The notes under the pieces: model-generated
Told to the model about the DNA's origin: nothing
The model's input: only the letters and a program-made list of their open reading frames with translations
Database searches by the model: none
Translations under genes and position numbers: made by a program
Source: Bryobacterales bacterium
GTDB taxonomy: Bacteria > Acidobacteriota > Terriglobia > Bryobacterales > Bryobacteraceae
Direction: 5' to 3'
DNA length: 64,000 nt
Assembly: GCA_020852175.1 (NCBI GenBank)
Contig: JADZBH010000004.1
Span: forward strand, 124,001 to 188,000
Shown: positions 33,849 through 41,713 of the stretch, in pieces
Numbering within the stretch: the stretch's first letter is position 1
How the letters are laid out: every line of letters starts with the position of its first letter

Positions 33849-35021
33849 CTACTCCACCAGCTTCCGCAACTCCACTTCCACGGCCTCCAGCGCCGCCGCG
33901 TCCGGTAGGCTTCCCTGCGCCATTGCCGCGCTGCCGCCGCCCCGTCCTCCCGCCGCCGCCAGCAGCGGTTTCAATACCGCGCCTGCGTCCAGACCTGTTC
34001 CGGACGAAGCCGCCACCAGCACCGCCGCGGGTTGGGTGAACAACTCCACCCACACGCCCGGCCCGCGGGAGACGAATGAGGCAGCTCGAACGCGGGCATC
34101 GTCGTCCATCATTCCAGCCGTCCGCCGGATTTCGACACCCCAGCCACGCCCGTTCCTCGCTGCCCGATCAAACCGTTCCAGACCTTCGCGGCGGGCGTTT
34201 TCGCCGGCAAGCCGCCGCAACTCCTTTTCGGCCGCGGCCAACCGGCGGACCTGCGCGGCCACCAGTTCGTCCACGCCCTCCAGCGGAGCGGAAAACAAGC
34301 GCGCCGTGCGCGCCAGCGTGTCGTAATCGGCGCGAGCCCGCACGGCGGCCCGCCGCCCGCATACAAACTCCAGCCGTACGTTCCCGCGCACCTTGTCGAG
34401 CTTTCGCAGCAGGATGGCCCCCACTTCGGCCGTGTTGCGGACGTGCGTGCCGCCGCAGGCGCTACGGTCCAGACCGTCGATGCTCACCACGCGCAGCGTC
34501 CCGCTTCGTTCGCTCGCCTTGCGCAGCCCCAGTTCCTCGCCCGCCTCATGATAGGACACCGTCACCGGGCGCGCCTCGGACGCGGCCTCGTTGGCGAAGC
34601 GTTCGGCCTGCAGCACCCGCGCGGCATCGAGCGACGCCGCGGCCAGGTCAATGGTGGACGCCTCGCTCCCCAGGTGGACGCTCACCGTGGCCAAACCGAG
34701 CCGTTCCGCCAGAACGGCCGAAAGAACGTGCTGCCCGGTGTGCTGCTGCATGTGGTCGAAGCGGCGCTCCCAGTCGATGGCGCACTCCGCCGGTCCTTCG
34801 GCCACAGCCGTTTCCATGAGGTGAGCAATGCGGCCACCGTCTTCCTCCTCCACCGCCAGCACACGCGCGCCGTTGATCGTCCCGGTGTCGAAGGGCTGGC
34901 CGCCCGAGGCGGGATAAAAAGCCGTCTCGTCCAAATACACGCGGCGGCCCTGCTCCGCCAACACCCGCGCGCTGAATTCGCGCATGTAGGAGTCGCCGTA
35001 GTAGAGCCGCCGGGTATACAT
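33849..35021 (-). CDS. alanyl-tRNA editing protein AlaX-L
   Basis: A 390-residue free-standing editing protein that removes mischarged serine or glycine from tRNA-Ala. It has the AlaRS editing-site zinc ligands His94 and His98 (MQQHTGQHVLSA), Cys189 and His193 (SACGGTHVRN), and an N-terminal beta-barrel (YLDETAFYPASGGQPFDTGTI). The C-terminal ~150 residues (ELRRLAGENARREGLERF; GGGSAAMAQGS) resemble the DHHA1 domain of AlaRS. That makes it an AlaX-L form rather than the short AlaX-S/M. No AlaRS gene is near. It lies between two unrelated genes and is convergent with the upstream permease. Confidence 0.92.
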   Translation of the reverse strand: MYTRRLYYGDSYMREFSARVLAEQGRRVYLDETAFYPASGGQPFDTGTINGARVLAVEEEDGGRIAHLMETAVAEGPAECAIDWERRFDHMQQHTGQHVLSAVLAERLGLATVSVHLGSEASTIDLAAASLDAARVLQAERFANEAASEARPVTVSYHEAGEELGLRKASERSGTLRVVSIDGLDRSACGGTHVRNTAEVGAILLRKLDKVRGNVRLEFVCGRRAAVRARADYDTLARTARLFSAPLEGVDELVAAQVRRLAAAEKELRRLAGENARREGLERFDRAARNGRGWGVEIRRTAGMMDDDARVRAASFVSRGPGVWVELFTQPAAVLVAASSGTGLDAGAVLKPLLAAAGGRGGGSAAMAQGSLPDAAALEAVEVELRKLVE

Positions 35022-35044
35022 CCCAACGATGGTACCTTCGAGGA

Positions 35045-36796
35045 CTATTGCACCGCGACCAGAACCTGCTGCGTGCCGCCGCCATCTTCCTGCAGGAAGA
35101 AAGCCACCTGATCGCCCTTGGGCGCATCGGCGGGAATCTGGAAGTTGATCTGATACAGCCCGACGAAGCCCGGCGCCAGCCCGACGTAGCTTGGCGTCAC
35201 CTCGATGCCCGAAACGAACACGCCCGTGCCGAAGATCACGCGCCAGTTGCCGGTGGCATAGGCCAGCGGGCTGCCCGGCGAAGCCGCGCCGCTCGCCACC
35301 GGCGGATTCACCGCGCCCAACCCCAGCGCATACACCACCAGTGTGTCGCCGGACCGCGCCGGTTCGCTATTCGGAATCCCGTAGCGCGCTGGAATCGGGA
35401 ACGAGTTATTCCGCGAGGCGTTCTGGGCGATGGCGTAGTAGGCTTCATTGCCGCTATCCAAAAGTTGCAGGATTCGCGGTTTACGCGAAGCCACGCGCAC
35501 CGTCGTGTTGGCGCTGGTCTGCCCGTTGCGCACCACGCGGATGGTGACCTCGCCCGGCGCCGTCTCGAACGGCATCAGGAAGTTGATCTGCTGGAAACTC
35601 ACGTAATAAAGTGGCGCCGGCTGGTTGTTCACGAACAACTGTGTCTCGCCCAGCTTGGTGGGCAGCGGCAGGCTGGTGTTTTGCAGCGGATCGCCGAAGT
35701 GAAGTTGCTCGCCTTTCAAGGCGATGATGCCGCCTGGAGCCACGAGGTCGCCCGGGTCGAAGGTGGCGTTGTTCAGCACCGAGTCGGGAAACGTCACGGG
35801 CGCACCCGCCGGAAACACCTCCATCTCCACGGGAATCACCACATTCCCGTTCACCGCGTTGGAAGCCACCGTCACCGTGCCGCGATGAACTCCCTGCTGC
35901 ATGCCCGCCGGGTCGGCCGTTACGTCCACGATGTTGTAGCCCGGCAGTTGCACGGCCTTCAGCCAGTCGCCACCGCTCGCCGTGGCCCCCGTCACCGCGC
36001 TTAGGGTCAGCGTGCCGCCGCTGGCGTTGCCGATCACCACGCGCTGCAACTGCTTCGGCGTCGTCAACGGCGTCCGGAAACGCAGCGAGTTGCTGGACGG
36101 CCGGGCGATGGGCTGCGAGGTCACGCGCAGATTCACCGCCATCGACTTATTCTCGGCCGCGAACTGCGACCCGCTGAACGCCACCGCGCCCGTGTAGTTG
36201 CCCTCGGCCATCGAGGCAATGCTCTCCGCCTTCACCTTGTACGGCACATTGAAATTGAAGCTGCCGCCCTGCACGGCGATGCTCAGCCAGTTGCCGCCCG
36301 TTTGCGTCGATACGCGCGTGGCGGCGCGGCTGGCCGTCACCAGTTCGCGCGTGTCGCTGCCGCCGTTGGGCGCCGCGAACAGGTTCAACGAATCCGGCAC
36401 GCCTCCGCCCATTTGCACAATGACCAGTACGTTCTGCACGCCCTCCTGCGCGCCGCTGGCGCTCACCACGACCGTCGCCGTATGCCGTCCGGCCGGCAGT
36501 GAAGCGGTGTTCAGCGCGATCCGCACCGGAATACACTGTCCGGGCCGCGCAGTGCACGCGCGCGGAGCCAGCACAGCGGGCGATGCCCAGGCGGCCACCG
36601 CGCCGGCCGTCACCGTCAACGCGCCGTCGCCCGTGTTGTACACCTCCACTTCCTGCGCCGTGCCCGCCGCGCCCGTGGCGACCGGCACGGGACCCACCGT
36701 CGTGGTGGACAATCTCATGATGGGCACGGCCAGCAGGCTTCCCGTTCCAGCCAGAAGCATGGACGCACCGAGAGTAAGCTTTGTGATCAGTTTCAC
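35045..36796 (-). CDS. secreted Ig-like/BACON protein with Solibacter-type C-terminal domain
   Basis: A 583-residue exported protein (signal KLTLGASMLLAGTGSLLAVP). Residues about 30-320 are consecutive beta-sandwich repeats of the BACON/choice-of-anchor style (QEVEVYNTGDGALTVTAGA; GTVTVASNAVNGNVVIPVEME). The C-terminal 240 residues read FVNNQPAPLYYVSFQQINFLMPF, IRVVRNGQTSA, LGAVNPPVASGAAS and GLAPGFVGLYQINFQIP, matching the TIGR03437 Solibacter C-terminal domain as I remember it, which is massively expanded in Solibacter. Its function is unknown; surface adhesion or scaffold is a guess. The GTG start at 36796 follows AGAGG with 5-nt spacing. Confidence 0.85.
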   Translation of the reverse strand: MKLITKLTLGASMLLAGTGSLLAVPIMRLSTTTVGPVPVATGAAGTAQEVEVYNTGDGALTVTAGAVAAWASPAVLAPRACTARPGQCIPVRIALNTASLPAGRHTATVVVSASGAQEGVQNVLVIVQMGGGVPDSLNLFAAPNGGSDTRELVTASRAATRVSTQTGGNWLSIAVQGGSFNFNVPYKVKAESIASMAEGNYTGAVAFSGSQFAAENKSMAVNLRVTSQPIARPSSNSLRFRTPLTTPKQLQRVVIGNASGGTLTLSAVTGATASGGDWLKAVQLPGYNIVDVTADPAGMQQGVHRGTVTVASNAVNGNVVIPVEMEVFPAGAPVTFPDSVLNNATFDPGDLVAPGGIIALKGEQLHFGDPLQNTSLPLPTKLGETQLFVNNQPAPLYYVSFQQINFLMPFETAPGEVTIRVVRNGQTSANTTVRVASRKPRILQLLDSGNEAYYAIAQNASRNNSFPIPARYGIPNSEPARSGDTLVVYALGLGAVNPPVASGAASPGSPLAYATGNWRVIFGTGVFVSGIEVTPSYVGLAPGFVGLYQINFQIPADAPKGDQVAFFLQEDGGGTQQVLVAVQ

Positions 36797-36850
36797 GACG
36801 ACCTCTTTAATCTATGAGTGAACTTCGTGGTTACCGGCGGCGGGCTTCTC

Positions 36851-37207
36851 TTACACCCACTGCAAGGCGCCTTTTTTGTACGCCCAAACGTAACCTACAA
36901 CGAGAATGACCAGGAACACCGCCACTTCGGCTACACCAAACCAGCCAAGCGCCTGATATCGCACCGCCCAGGGGAACAAAAAGATGGTTTCCACATCAAA
37001 AATAACGAATAGAATCGCGATGATGTAGAACCGCACCGTGTAGCGTCCGCGCGACGAACTGGCGGCTTTGATGCCGCACTCGTACGCTTCGAGCTTGGTG
37101 GCGAAAGGCGAGGAGGGCCTGACGAGCTTGGCAGCCAGGATGGTCACCAGCGGGAACAGGAGGGCGACGACCATGAAGACGAAAATTGGAAGATATCCTT
37201 CCGGCAT
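36851..37207 (-). CDS. nuoA: NADH-quinone oxidoreductase subunit A (lone gene)
   Basis: A 118-residue, three-helix membrane subunit of complex I: N-terminal helix FVFMVVALLFPLVTILAAKLV, the conserved quinone-site loop KLEAYECGIKA (with the signature Cys), YTVRFYIIAILFVIFDVETIFLFPWAV, and a third helix. NuoA contacts NuoH, NuoJ and the quinone channel. No other nuo gene is in the window. The ATG at 37207 has no Shine-Dalgarno but a TATGAT 9 nt before it, suggesting leaderless expression; an in-frame ATG nine codons earlier is less typical of the family. It follows an aldo/keto reductase gene by 66 bp. Confidence 0.93.
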   Translation of the reverse strand: MPEGYLPIFVFMVVALLFPLVTILAAKLVRPSSPFATKLEAYECGIKAASSSRGRYTVRFYIIAILFVIFDVETIFLFPWAVRYQALGWFGVAEVAVFLVILVVGYVWAYKKGALQWV

Positions 37208-37273
37208 CGCATCTACATCATAGCACCGCGCCACCCCTGCGCACGGCTCGTTTGCCGCCCGCTCGAAGCATCG

Positions 37274-38257
37274 CTACCAGCGGTGGTGCACCGCCGTCCG
37301 CAGGCGTTCGTCATAGATGCGCCGCACGGCCGCCATCGCCGCCTCGCCCAGCGGAGGCAATCCGGATGCGGCACAGTTTTCCCGCACCTGCGCGGCCCGC
37401 TTGCCGCCGGGAATGGCGCAGGCAACCCCATCGAACATGAGAATCCACCGCAGGGCGAACTGTGTCATCGTCATTCCGTCGGGCACGGCGGCGCGCAGTT
37501 CCTCCACGGCTTCCAACGCCTCGCCATACTCCACTCCGGAGAAGGTTTCGCCCACGTCGAACTTCTCACCGTTCCGGTTGAAGTTGCGATGGTCGCCCGC
37601 CGGGAACTCGGAACCGGCGCGCAGTTTCCCGGTCAACATGCCGCTGGCCAGCGGAACACGGGCCAGAATGCCCACCCGCCGCCGCAGCGCCTGCTCGAAC
37701 AGCAGCCCGGACGGACGGTGGCGGAAGCAGTTGAAAATGATCTGCACCGTCTGCACGTTGGGGTATTCGATCGCCTTCAGCGCCTCTTCCACCTTCTGTA
37801 CGCTGACGCCGTAATGGCGGATCTTGCCCGCGGCCACGAGCCCGTCGAGCGCGCCGAACACCTCGGGCCGGTAATACACTTCCGCTGGCGGGCAGTGCAA
37901 CTGCACCAGGTCGAGGGTCTCCATCTCCAGGTTCCGCAGGCTCTCCTCGACGAATGCCGTCAGGTTCGCTCCGTTGTAACCGTCGGCGGTATGCGGCGAA
38001 AGCCTTCGCCCCGCCTTGGTCGCCACGCGAATTTCATCTTTTCTCTCGCGCCTCAACCGGGCCACCAGTTTTTCGCTGCGGCCCATGCCGTACACATCCG
38101 CCGTGTCGATGAAATTCACACCCGCGTCGACCGCCGCGTGCAGCGCTTCCATCGACTGCGCGTCGTCCACATCTCCCCAGGAGCCGCCAATGGCCCATGC
38201 GCCGAAGCTCACTTCGGACACGCGCCAGCCCGTTCGTCCCAGTTCGCGATATCGCAT
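37274..38257 (-). CDS. aldo/keto reductase
   Basis: A 327-residue (alpha/beta)8-barrel NADPH-dependent reductase. It opens with MRYRELGRTGWRVSEVSFGAW and INFIDTADVYGMGRSE (catalytic Asp and Tyr), then ATKAGRR (catalytic Lys) and VQLHCPP (catalytic His). VGVSVQ-like HYGVSVQKVEEAL and C-terminal cofactor-binding IPGGKRAAQVREN follow. It belongs to the large AKR group of sugar-aldehyde or drug-type reductases; the exact substrate is not predictable. A TAGAGT hexamer lies 9 nt before the ATG, with AGGGAG also close enough to serve as Shine-Dalgarno. The nuoA gene follows in the same direction. Confidence 0.92.
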   Translation of the reverse strand: MRYRELGRTGWRVSEVSFGAWAIGGSWGDVDDAQSMEALHAAVDAGVNFIDTADVYGMGRSEKLVARLRRERKDEIRVATKAGRRLSPHTADGYNGANLTAFVEESLRNLEMETLDLVQLHCPPAEVYYRPEVFGALDGLVAAGKIRHYGVSVQKVEEALKAIEYPNVQTVQIIFNCFRHRPSGLLFEQALRRRVGILARVPLASGMLTGKLRAGSEFPAGDHRNFNRNGEKFDVGETFSGVEYGEALEAVEELRAAVPDGMTMTQFALRWILMFDGVACAIPGGKRAAQVRENCAASGLPPLGEAAMAAVRRIYDERLRTAVHHRW

Positions 38258-38359
38258 AGACTCCCTACTCTACAAGCTTCACGCCAGACATCGAGGCCAC
38301 GGACCGCCCGCCGCTGAACGCCTGGCCGCCGTTCAGCCATAATATATGAAGGGACAGCC

Positions 38360-39019
38360 ATGCTTGCCAGCATTCGCGAACAGTTCGAGACGATCTTCCG
38401 CGAAGATCCCGCAGCCAAAAGCCGACTGGAAATCCTGCTGTGTTACCCCGGCTTCCATGCGATTCTGCTGCACCGGTTTTCACACCGCCTCCACAAGGCC
38501 GGCGTTCCGCTGCTGCCACGCGTCATTTCACAGGTTTCGCGCACTTTCACCGGCATCGAGATCCACCCCGGCGCCAGCATCGGCCGCCGCTTCTTCATCG
38601 ATCACGGCATGGGCGTCGTGATTGGCGAAACGACGGTCATCGGCGACGACTGCCTGCTCTATCAAGGAGTCACCCTGGGCGGAACCGGCAAGGAACGGGG
38701 CAAGCGCCACCCAACGCTGGGAAACCATGTGGTGGTGGGCACCGGAGCCAAGGTGCTGGGCAATATTGTCATTGGAGACAATTCCAAGATCGGCGCGGGT
38801 TCGGTGGTGATTCACGAGGTGCCGCCGCACTCCACCGTCGTGGGCATTCCCGGCCGCGTGGTGCGCCGGGGCGGCTGCACGGAAAGTGACATGTTGGAGC
38901 ACGCGCAACTGCCCGACCCCGAAGCCCAGGAACGCGCCGAACTCCGCAGCCGCATCGAACACCTGGAAGAGCAGGTGCGCCATCTGGTGGAGGATCGCGT
39001 CGCAACGCGCAGGCCGTAG
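38360..39019 (+). CDS. cysE: serine O-acetyltransferase
   Basis: A 219-residue hexapeptide-repeat enzyme making O-acetylserine from serine and acetyl-CoA, the first step of cysteine synthesis. The N-terminal helices carry LCYPGFHAILLHRFSHRLH and ISQVSRTFTGIEIHPGA. The left-handed beta-helix follows (IGRRFFIDHGMGVVIGETT; DDCLLYQGVTLGGTGKERGKRHPTLG; IGAGSVVIHEVPPHSTVVGIPGR), with the catalytic His in IDHGMG. An extra C-terminal coiled tail (ELRSRIEHLEEQVRHLVE) goes beyond the short form. SD AAGGGA with the ATG at 38360; TAATAT 14 nt before it. Confidence 0.96.
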   Translation: MLASIREQFETIFREDPAAKSRLEILLCYPGFHAILLHRFSHRLHKAGVPLLPRVISQVSRTFTGIEIHPGASIGRRFFIDHGMGVVIGETTVIGDDCLLYQGVTLGGTGKERGKRHPTLGNHVVVGTGAKVLGNIVIGDNSKIGAGSVVIHEVPPHSTVVGIPGRVVRRGGCTESDMLEHAQLPDPEAQERAELRSRIEHLEEQVRHLVEDRVATRRP

Positions 39020-39125
39020 CTCGCTCCGGTATCCCATGCACCGCCGCTGGAATGGTGATGGCGACGCCGCGATGAAACCGGACCGGCCACGCCACGCGTC
39101 CACAGCCAAAGGAGACCTCCAGTCC

Positions 39126-40118
39126 ATGCTCACGCGCCGATCCCTGCTGGCCAGCCTTCCCACGGCCCTTGCCGCGGCTCCGAAGCAGGCGCCCCAAGCC
39201 GAACTTGCCGGTTGCGAACGGATCTGGGACCGGGCGCCGCATAGCGCCTTCACCGATCTCATACAACACAACGGCCAATGGCTGTGTTGTTTTCGCGAAG
39301 GTTCCGGACACGTCTCGCCCGATGGCCGCATCCGCATTCTCCACTCCGGCGACGGCTCCCTCTGGCGCACCTGGGCCCTGCTCGACCACCCTGTCGCCGA
39401 CCTGCGCGACCCCAAGTTGACGCACAACGCCGCGGGGGCGCTCATGCTGACAGCAGCGGGCGCCATGCACCCGCCGTCCGACGTGCGCCACCGCACCTTC
39501 GCCTGGTTCTCCAGCGACGGCCGCGAATGGACCTCGCCCATTCAAATCGGCGATGACAATTTCTGGCTGTGGCGCGTCCAATGGTTTCAAGGCAAGGCGT
39601 ACGCGATGGGTTACGCCACCGCGGGCGAGCGCATCCTGCGCGCGTATCTGTCGCTCGATGGCCGCCGTTTCCAGGTCCTCAACGAACGGCTCGACCTGGA
39701 CGGCTATCCCAACGAAACCGCGATGCTCTTCGACACCAACGGCTCCGCGCTTTGTCTGGTCCGCCGCGACGAGGCCTCAAAAACCGCCTTTCTCGGCTCC
39801 TCCCGTCCTCCTTTTCGCGGCTGGGAGTGGCGCGACACCGGCACGCGCTTCGGCGGCCCCAACTTTCTGAAACTCGGCGACGGCCGCATCGTCTGCGCCG
39901 GGCGTCTCTACGACGGCCGCCAGCGCACGTCGCTCTGCTGGCTCGACCCGGCCGCGCCATCGCTCACTGAATTTCTCACTCTTCCGTCAGGCGGCGACTC
40001 CAGTTACCCAGGACTTGTCTTCCACGACGACTTATTGTGGGTGAGTTACTACTCGTCCCATGAGGAGAGAACCAGCATCTATCTCGCCAAGGTGAAATTG
40101 CCCCCTCTTTCGCGCTAA
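39126..40118 (+). CDS. sialidase-fold (BNR-like) secreted protein
   Basis: A 330-residue exported protein with a Tat-like signal (MLTRRSLLASLPTALAAAP). The body repeats beta-strand units around a propeller (HSAFTDLIQHNGQWLC, SPDGRIRILHSGDGSLW, LRDPKLTHNAAGALML, SYPGLVFHDDLLWVSYYSSHEERTSIYLAKV). This is the six-bladed sialidase/BNR arrangement and the final SSHEERTSIY segment resembles that of predicted neuraminidases/sialidases of the exo-alpha-sialidase family. Classical Asp-box repeats (SxDxGxTW) are degenerate, as in non-sialidase hydrolases of this fold. Substrate unknown. The start is set at the ATG at 39126, with AAAGGAG 11 nt upstream; the longer open frame overlaps cysE. Confidence 0.7.
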   Translation: MLTRRSLLASLPTALAAAPKQAPQAELAGCERIWDRAPHSAFTDLIQHNGQWLCCFREGSGHVSPDGRIRILHSGDGSLWRTWALLDHPVADLRDPKLTHNAAGALMLTAAGAMHPPSDVRHRTFAWFSSDGREWTSPIQIGDDNFWLWRVQWFQGKAYAMGYATAGERILRAYLSLDGRRFQVLNERLDLDGYPNETAMLFDTNGSALCLVRRDEASKTAFLGSSRPPFRGWEWRDTGTRFGGPNFLKLGDGRIVCAGRLYDGRQRTSLCWLDPAAPSLTEFLTLPSGGDSSYPGLVFHDDLLWVSYYSSHEERTSIYLAKVKLPPLSR

Positions 40119-40133
40119 GCTGATTTCCACCCC

Positions 40134-40751
40134 ATGCGCCATCGTCCTGCCCTCGCCCTGTCCGCGATCCTCTTCGCCGTTCTGTGCGCTTGTGGAGGCG
40201 GTTCAGCCAAGAAAACCTCCCCAACGGTGAAAACGCCGCCCAAGATCCTACAGTTTTACGCCGGCCAGGGCGTCATCCGTCCTGGCGAGGCGGTCACTAT
40301 CTGCTATGGCGTCGAATCGGCGGAAAGCGTGCGCATCGAACCGCATGTCGAGGACATCACGCCCTCGCTGAACCGCTGCATCGAAGCCAAACCGGAGAAA
40401 ACGACGCTCTACACGCTGACCGCGGTGGGCGCCGAAGCTCAGGACGAGGCGTCGTTCACCATCACGGTGGACCCCAACGCGCGGCCCGCCGTGGAAGCCG
40501 GTTCGCCCAGCGCACTCATCCAGTTCTTCATGGCCAGCGCCACCACGGCCGGCAAGGGCCGCCCGATCACGCTCTGCTACGGCGTAAAGGATGCCGTCTC
40601 GGTTGCCCTGGCGCCGAATCTTCGCCGGCTGGAGCCGGGCGAGCGCGAGTGCTTCTCCGCCACCTTCGACCAAACCACCACGCTGACGCTTACGGCGAAA
40701 AGCGCGCACGGCGTCACGGACACCGAAAAACTCACCATCAAGATTCAGTGA
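40134..40751 (+). CDS. lipoprotein with two repeated Ig-like domains
   Basis: A 205-residue protein with a lipoprotein signal (ILFAVLCACGGGSAKK, lipobox LCAC). It has two tandem copies of one ~75-residue beta domain: residues about 36-112 (ILQFYAGQGVIRPGEAVTICYGVESAESV...TTLYTLTAVG, read here from ILQFYAG and TICYGVE) and about 126-205 (IQFFMASATTAGKGRPITLCYGVKDAVSV; LTLTAKSAHG). Each has a Cys in the CYGV strand and a second about 20-25 residues later (NRCIEA, RECFSA), a likely disulphide. Function unknown; probably an outer-membrane or surface adhesive or binding lipoprotein. Its 3' end overlaps that of the adenosine deaminase gene by 14 bp. Confidence 0.7.
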   Translation: MRHRPALALSAILFAVLCACGGGSAKKTSPTVKTPPKILQFYAGQGVIRPGEAVTICYGVESAESVRIEPHVEDITPSLNRCIEAKPEKTTLYTLTAVGAEAQDEASFTITVDPNARPAVEAGSPSALIQFFMASATTAGKGRPITLCYGVKDAVSVALAPNLRRLEPGERECFSATFDQTTTLTLTAKSAHGVTDTEKLTIKIQ

Positions 40752-41694
40752 CGGCCCGCGCACGCGGGGCCAAGGCGTGGCGTAAACCGTTCGCAGCCAC
40801 CGCCGCCAGTTCCTCGCGCGTAAAGCCAAAACGTTCCGCCGCCAGCTTGTATTCGTCCATCATCGACGTGCGAAAAAGCGCCGGGTCATCCGTATTGATC
40901 ACCACGGGCACGCCTGCGTCGAACAGGCGCCGCACGGGGTGCGCGTCCAGCGATGGCACCGCGCCCGTGGCCACGTTACTTGTGATGCACACCTCCAACG
41001 CCACGCCCCGCCTGGCCAGTTCCGCCACCAGCGAAGCATCCTCCACGGCGCGAACACCGTGCCCGATGCGCCGGGCGCCCATCTCAACGCAGGCTCTCAC
41101 GCTGTCCGCGCCGGCTGTTTCGCCCGCATGAGGCACCAGAGGCAGTCCGTGCTCGCGCACGAACGCGAACGTGGAGGCGAACCTCCCGGCTGGCGCGATG
41201 CGCTCGTCGCCGCCGATGCCGAAAGCCACCACACGGTCTCCCGCCCGTTCCACGGCCAAACGCGCCACGCTCTCCACATGCTCTTCGCCAAAATGCCGCA
41301 CGGCGTCCAGCACCAGCCAGGCGTCCACCGGCGCACGCCGGCACTCCCGCGCCACGGCATCGTAGACCGCGGCGAAGTCCTGCTTCCGCCAAACCACCAC
41401 GCCCGCCGCCAGTGTCATTTCCACATAGCGCACCCCCTGCGCCGGCAGCTTTTCCAGGTAGCGCCGCGCAGCCAACGCATAGTCGTCCGGCGTCCGCAAA
41501 TGCCCCACGGCCCACTTGAACCCCTCGATGAACCGGTCGAAGCTGCCCGGCTGGTAGCGTTCGTTCACCTCGACGGCCGTCACCGAGGGGTCCAACTCAG
41601 CCAGCACCGCCGCGTCCAGCGTGCCCTCCAGGTGGACATGCAGTTCCGCCTTCGGCAACTCGCGCAGGAATGTGTCTAAACCGGTTGGCTCCAT
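40738..41694 (-). CDS. add: adenosine deaminase
   Basis: A 318-residue zinc hydrolase converting adenosine to inosine in purine salvage. Metal and active-site motifs are present: ELHVHLEGT with His19 and His21, PHAGETAG with the catalytic Glu, [10 protein letters not shown] and NTDDPALF with the last metal ligand Asp. The short insert-free form fits the adenosine deaminase-like (Add/adenine deaminase) clade. The ATG at 41694 is preferred: an in-frame ATG at 41715 would lie on the glgB start codon. TAATAT lies 7 nt upstream, and no Shine-Dalgarno is seen. It faces glgB head-to-head with 19 bp between start codons. Confidence 0.92.
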   Translation of the reverse strand: MEPTGLDTFLRELPKAELHVHLEGTLDAAVLAELDPSVTAVEVNERYQPGSFDRFIEGFKWAVGHLRTPDDYALAARRYLEKLPAQGVRYVEMTLAAGVVVWRKQDFAAVYDAVARECRRAPVDAWLVLDAVRHFGEEHVESVARLAVERAGDRVVAFGIGGDERIAPAGRFASTFAFVREHGLPLVPHAGETAGADSVRACVEMGARRIGHGVRAVEDASLVAELARRGVALEVCITSNVATGAVPSLDAHPVRRLFDAGVPVVINTDDPALFRTSMMDEYKLAAERFGFTREELAAVAANGLRHALAPRARAVTES

Positions 41695-41713
41695 TGCTAC
41701 GATATTAGCTGCC
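41695..41713. promoter_or_regulatory. 19-bp divergent start region between add and glgB
   Basis: A near-palindromic core (GCTA...TAGC around CGATAT) places a -10-like hexamer 7 nt before each start codon: TAATAT (minus strand, 41702-41707) for add and GATATT (41701-41706) for glgB. No -35 match was found inside either coding region. Confidence 0.45.
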
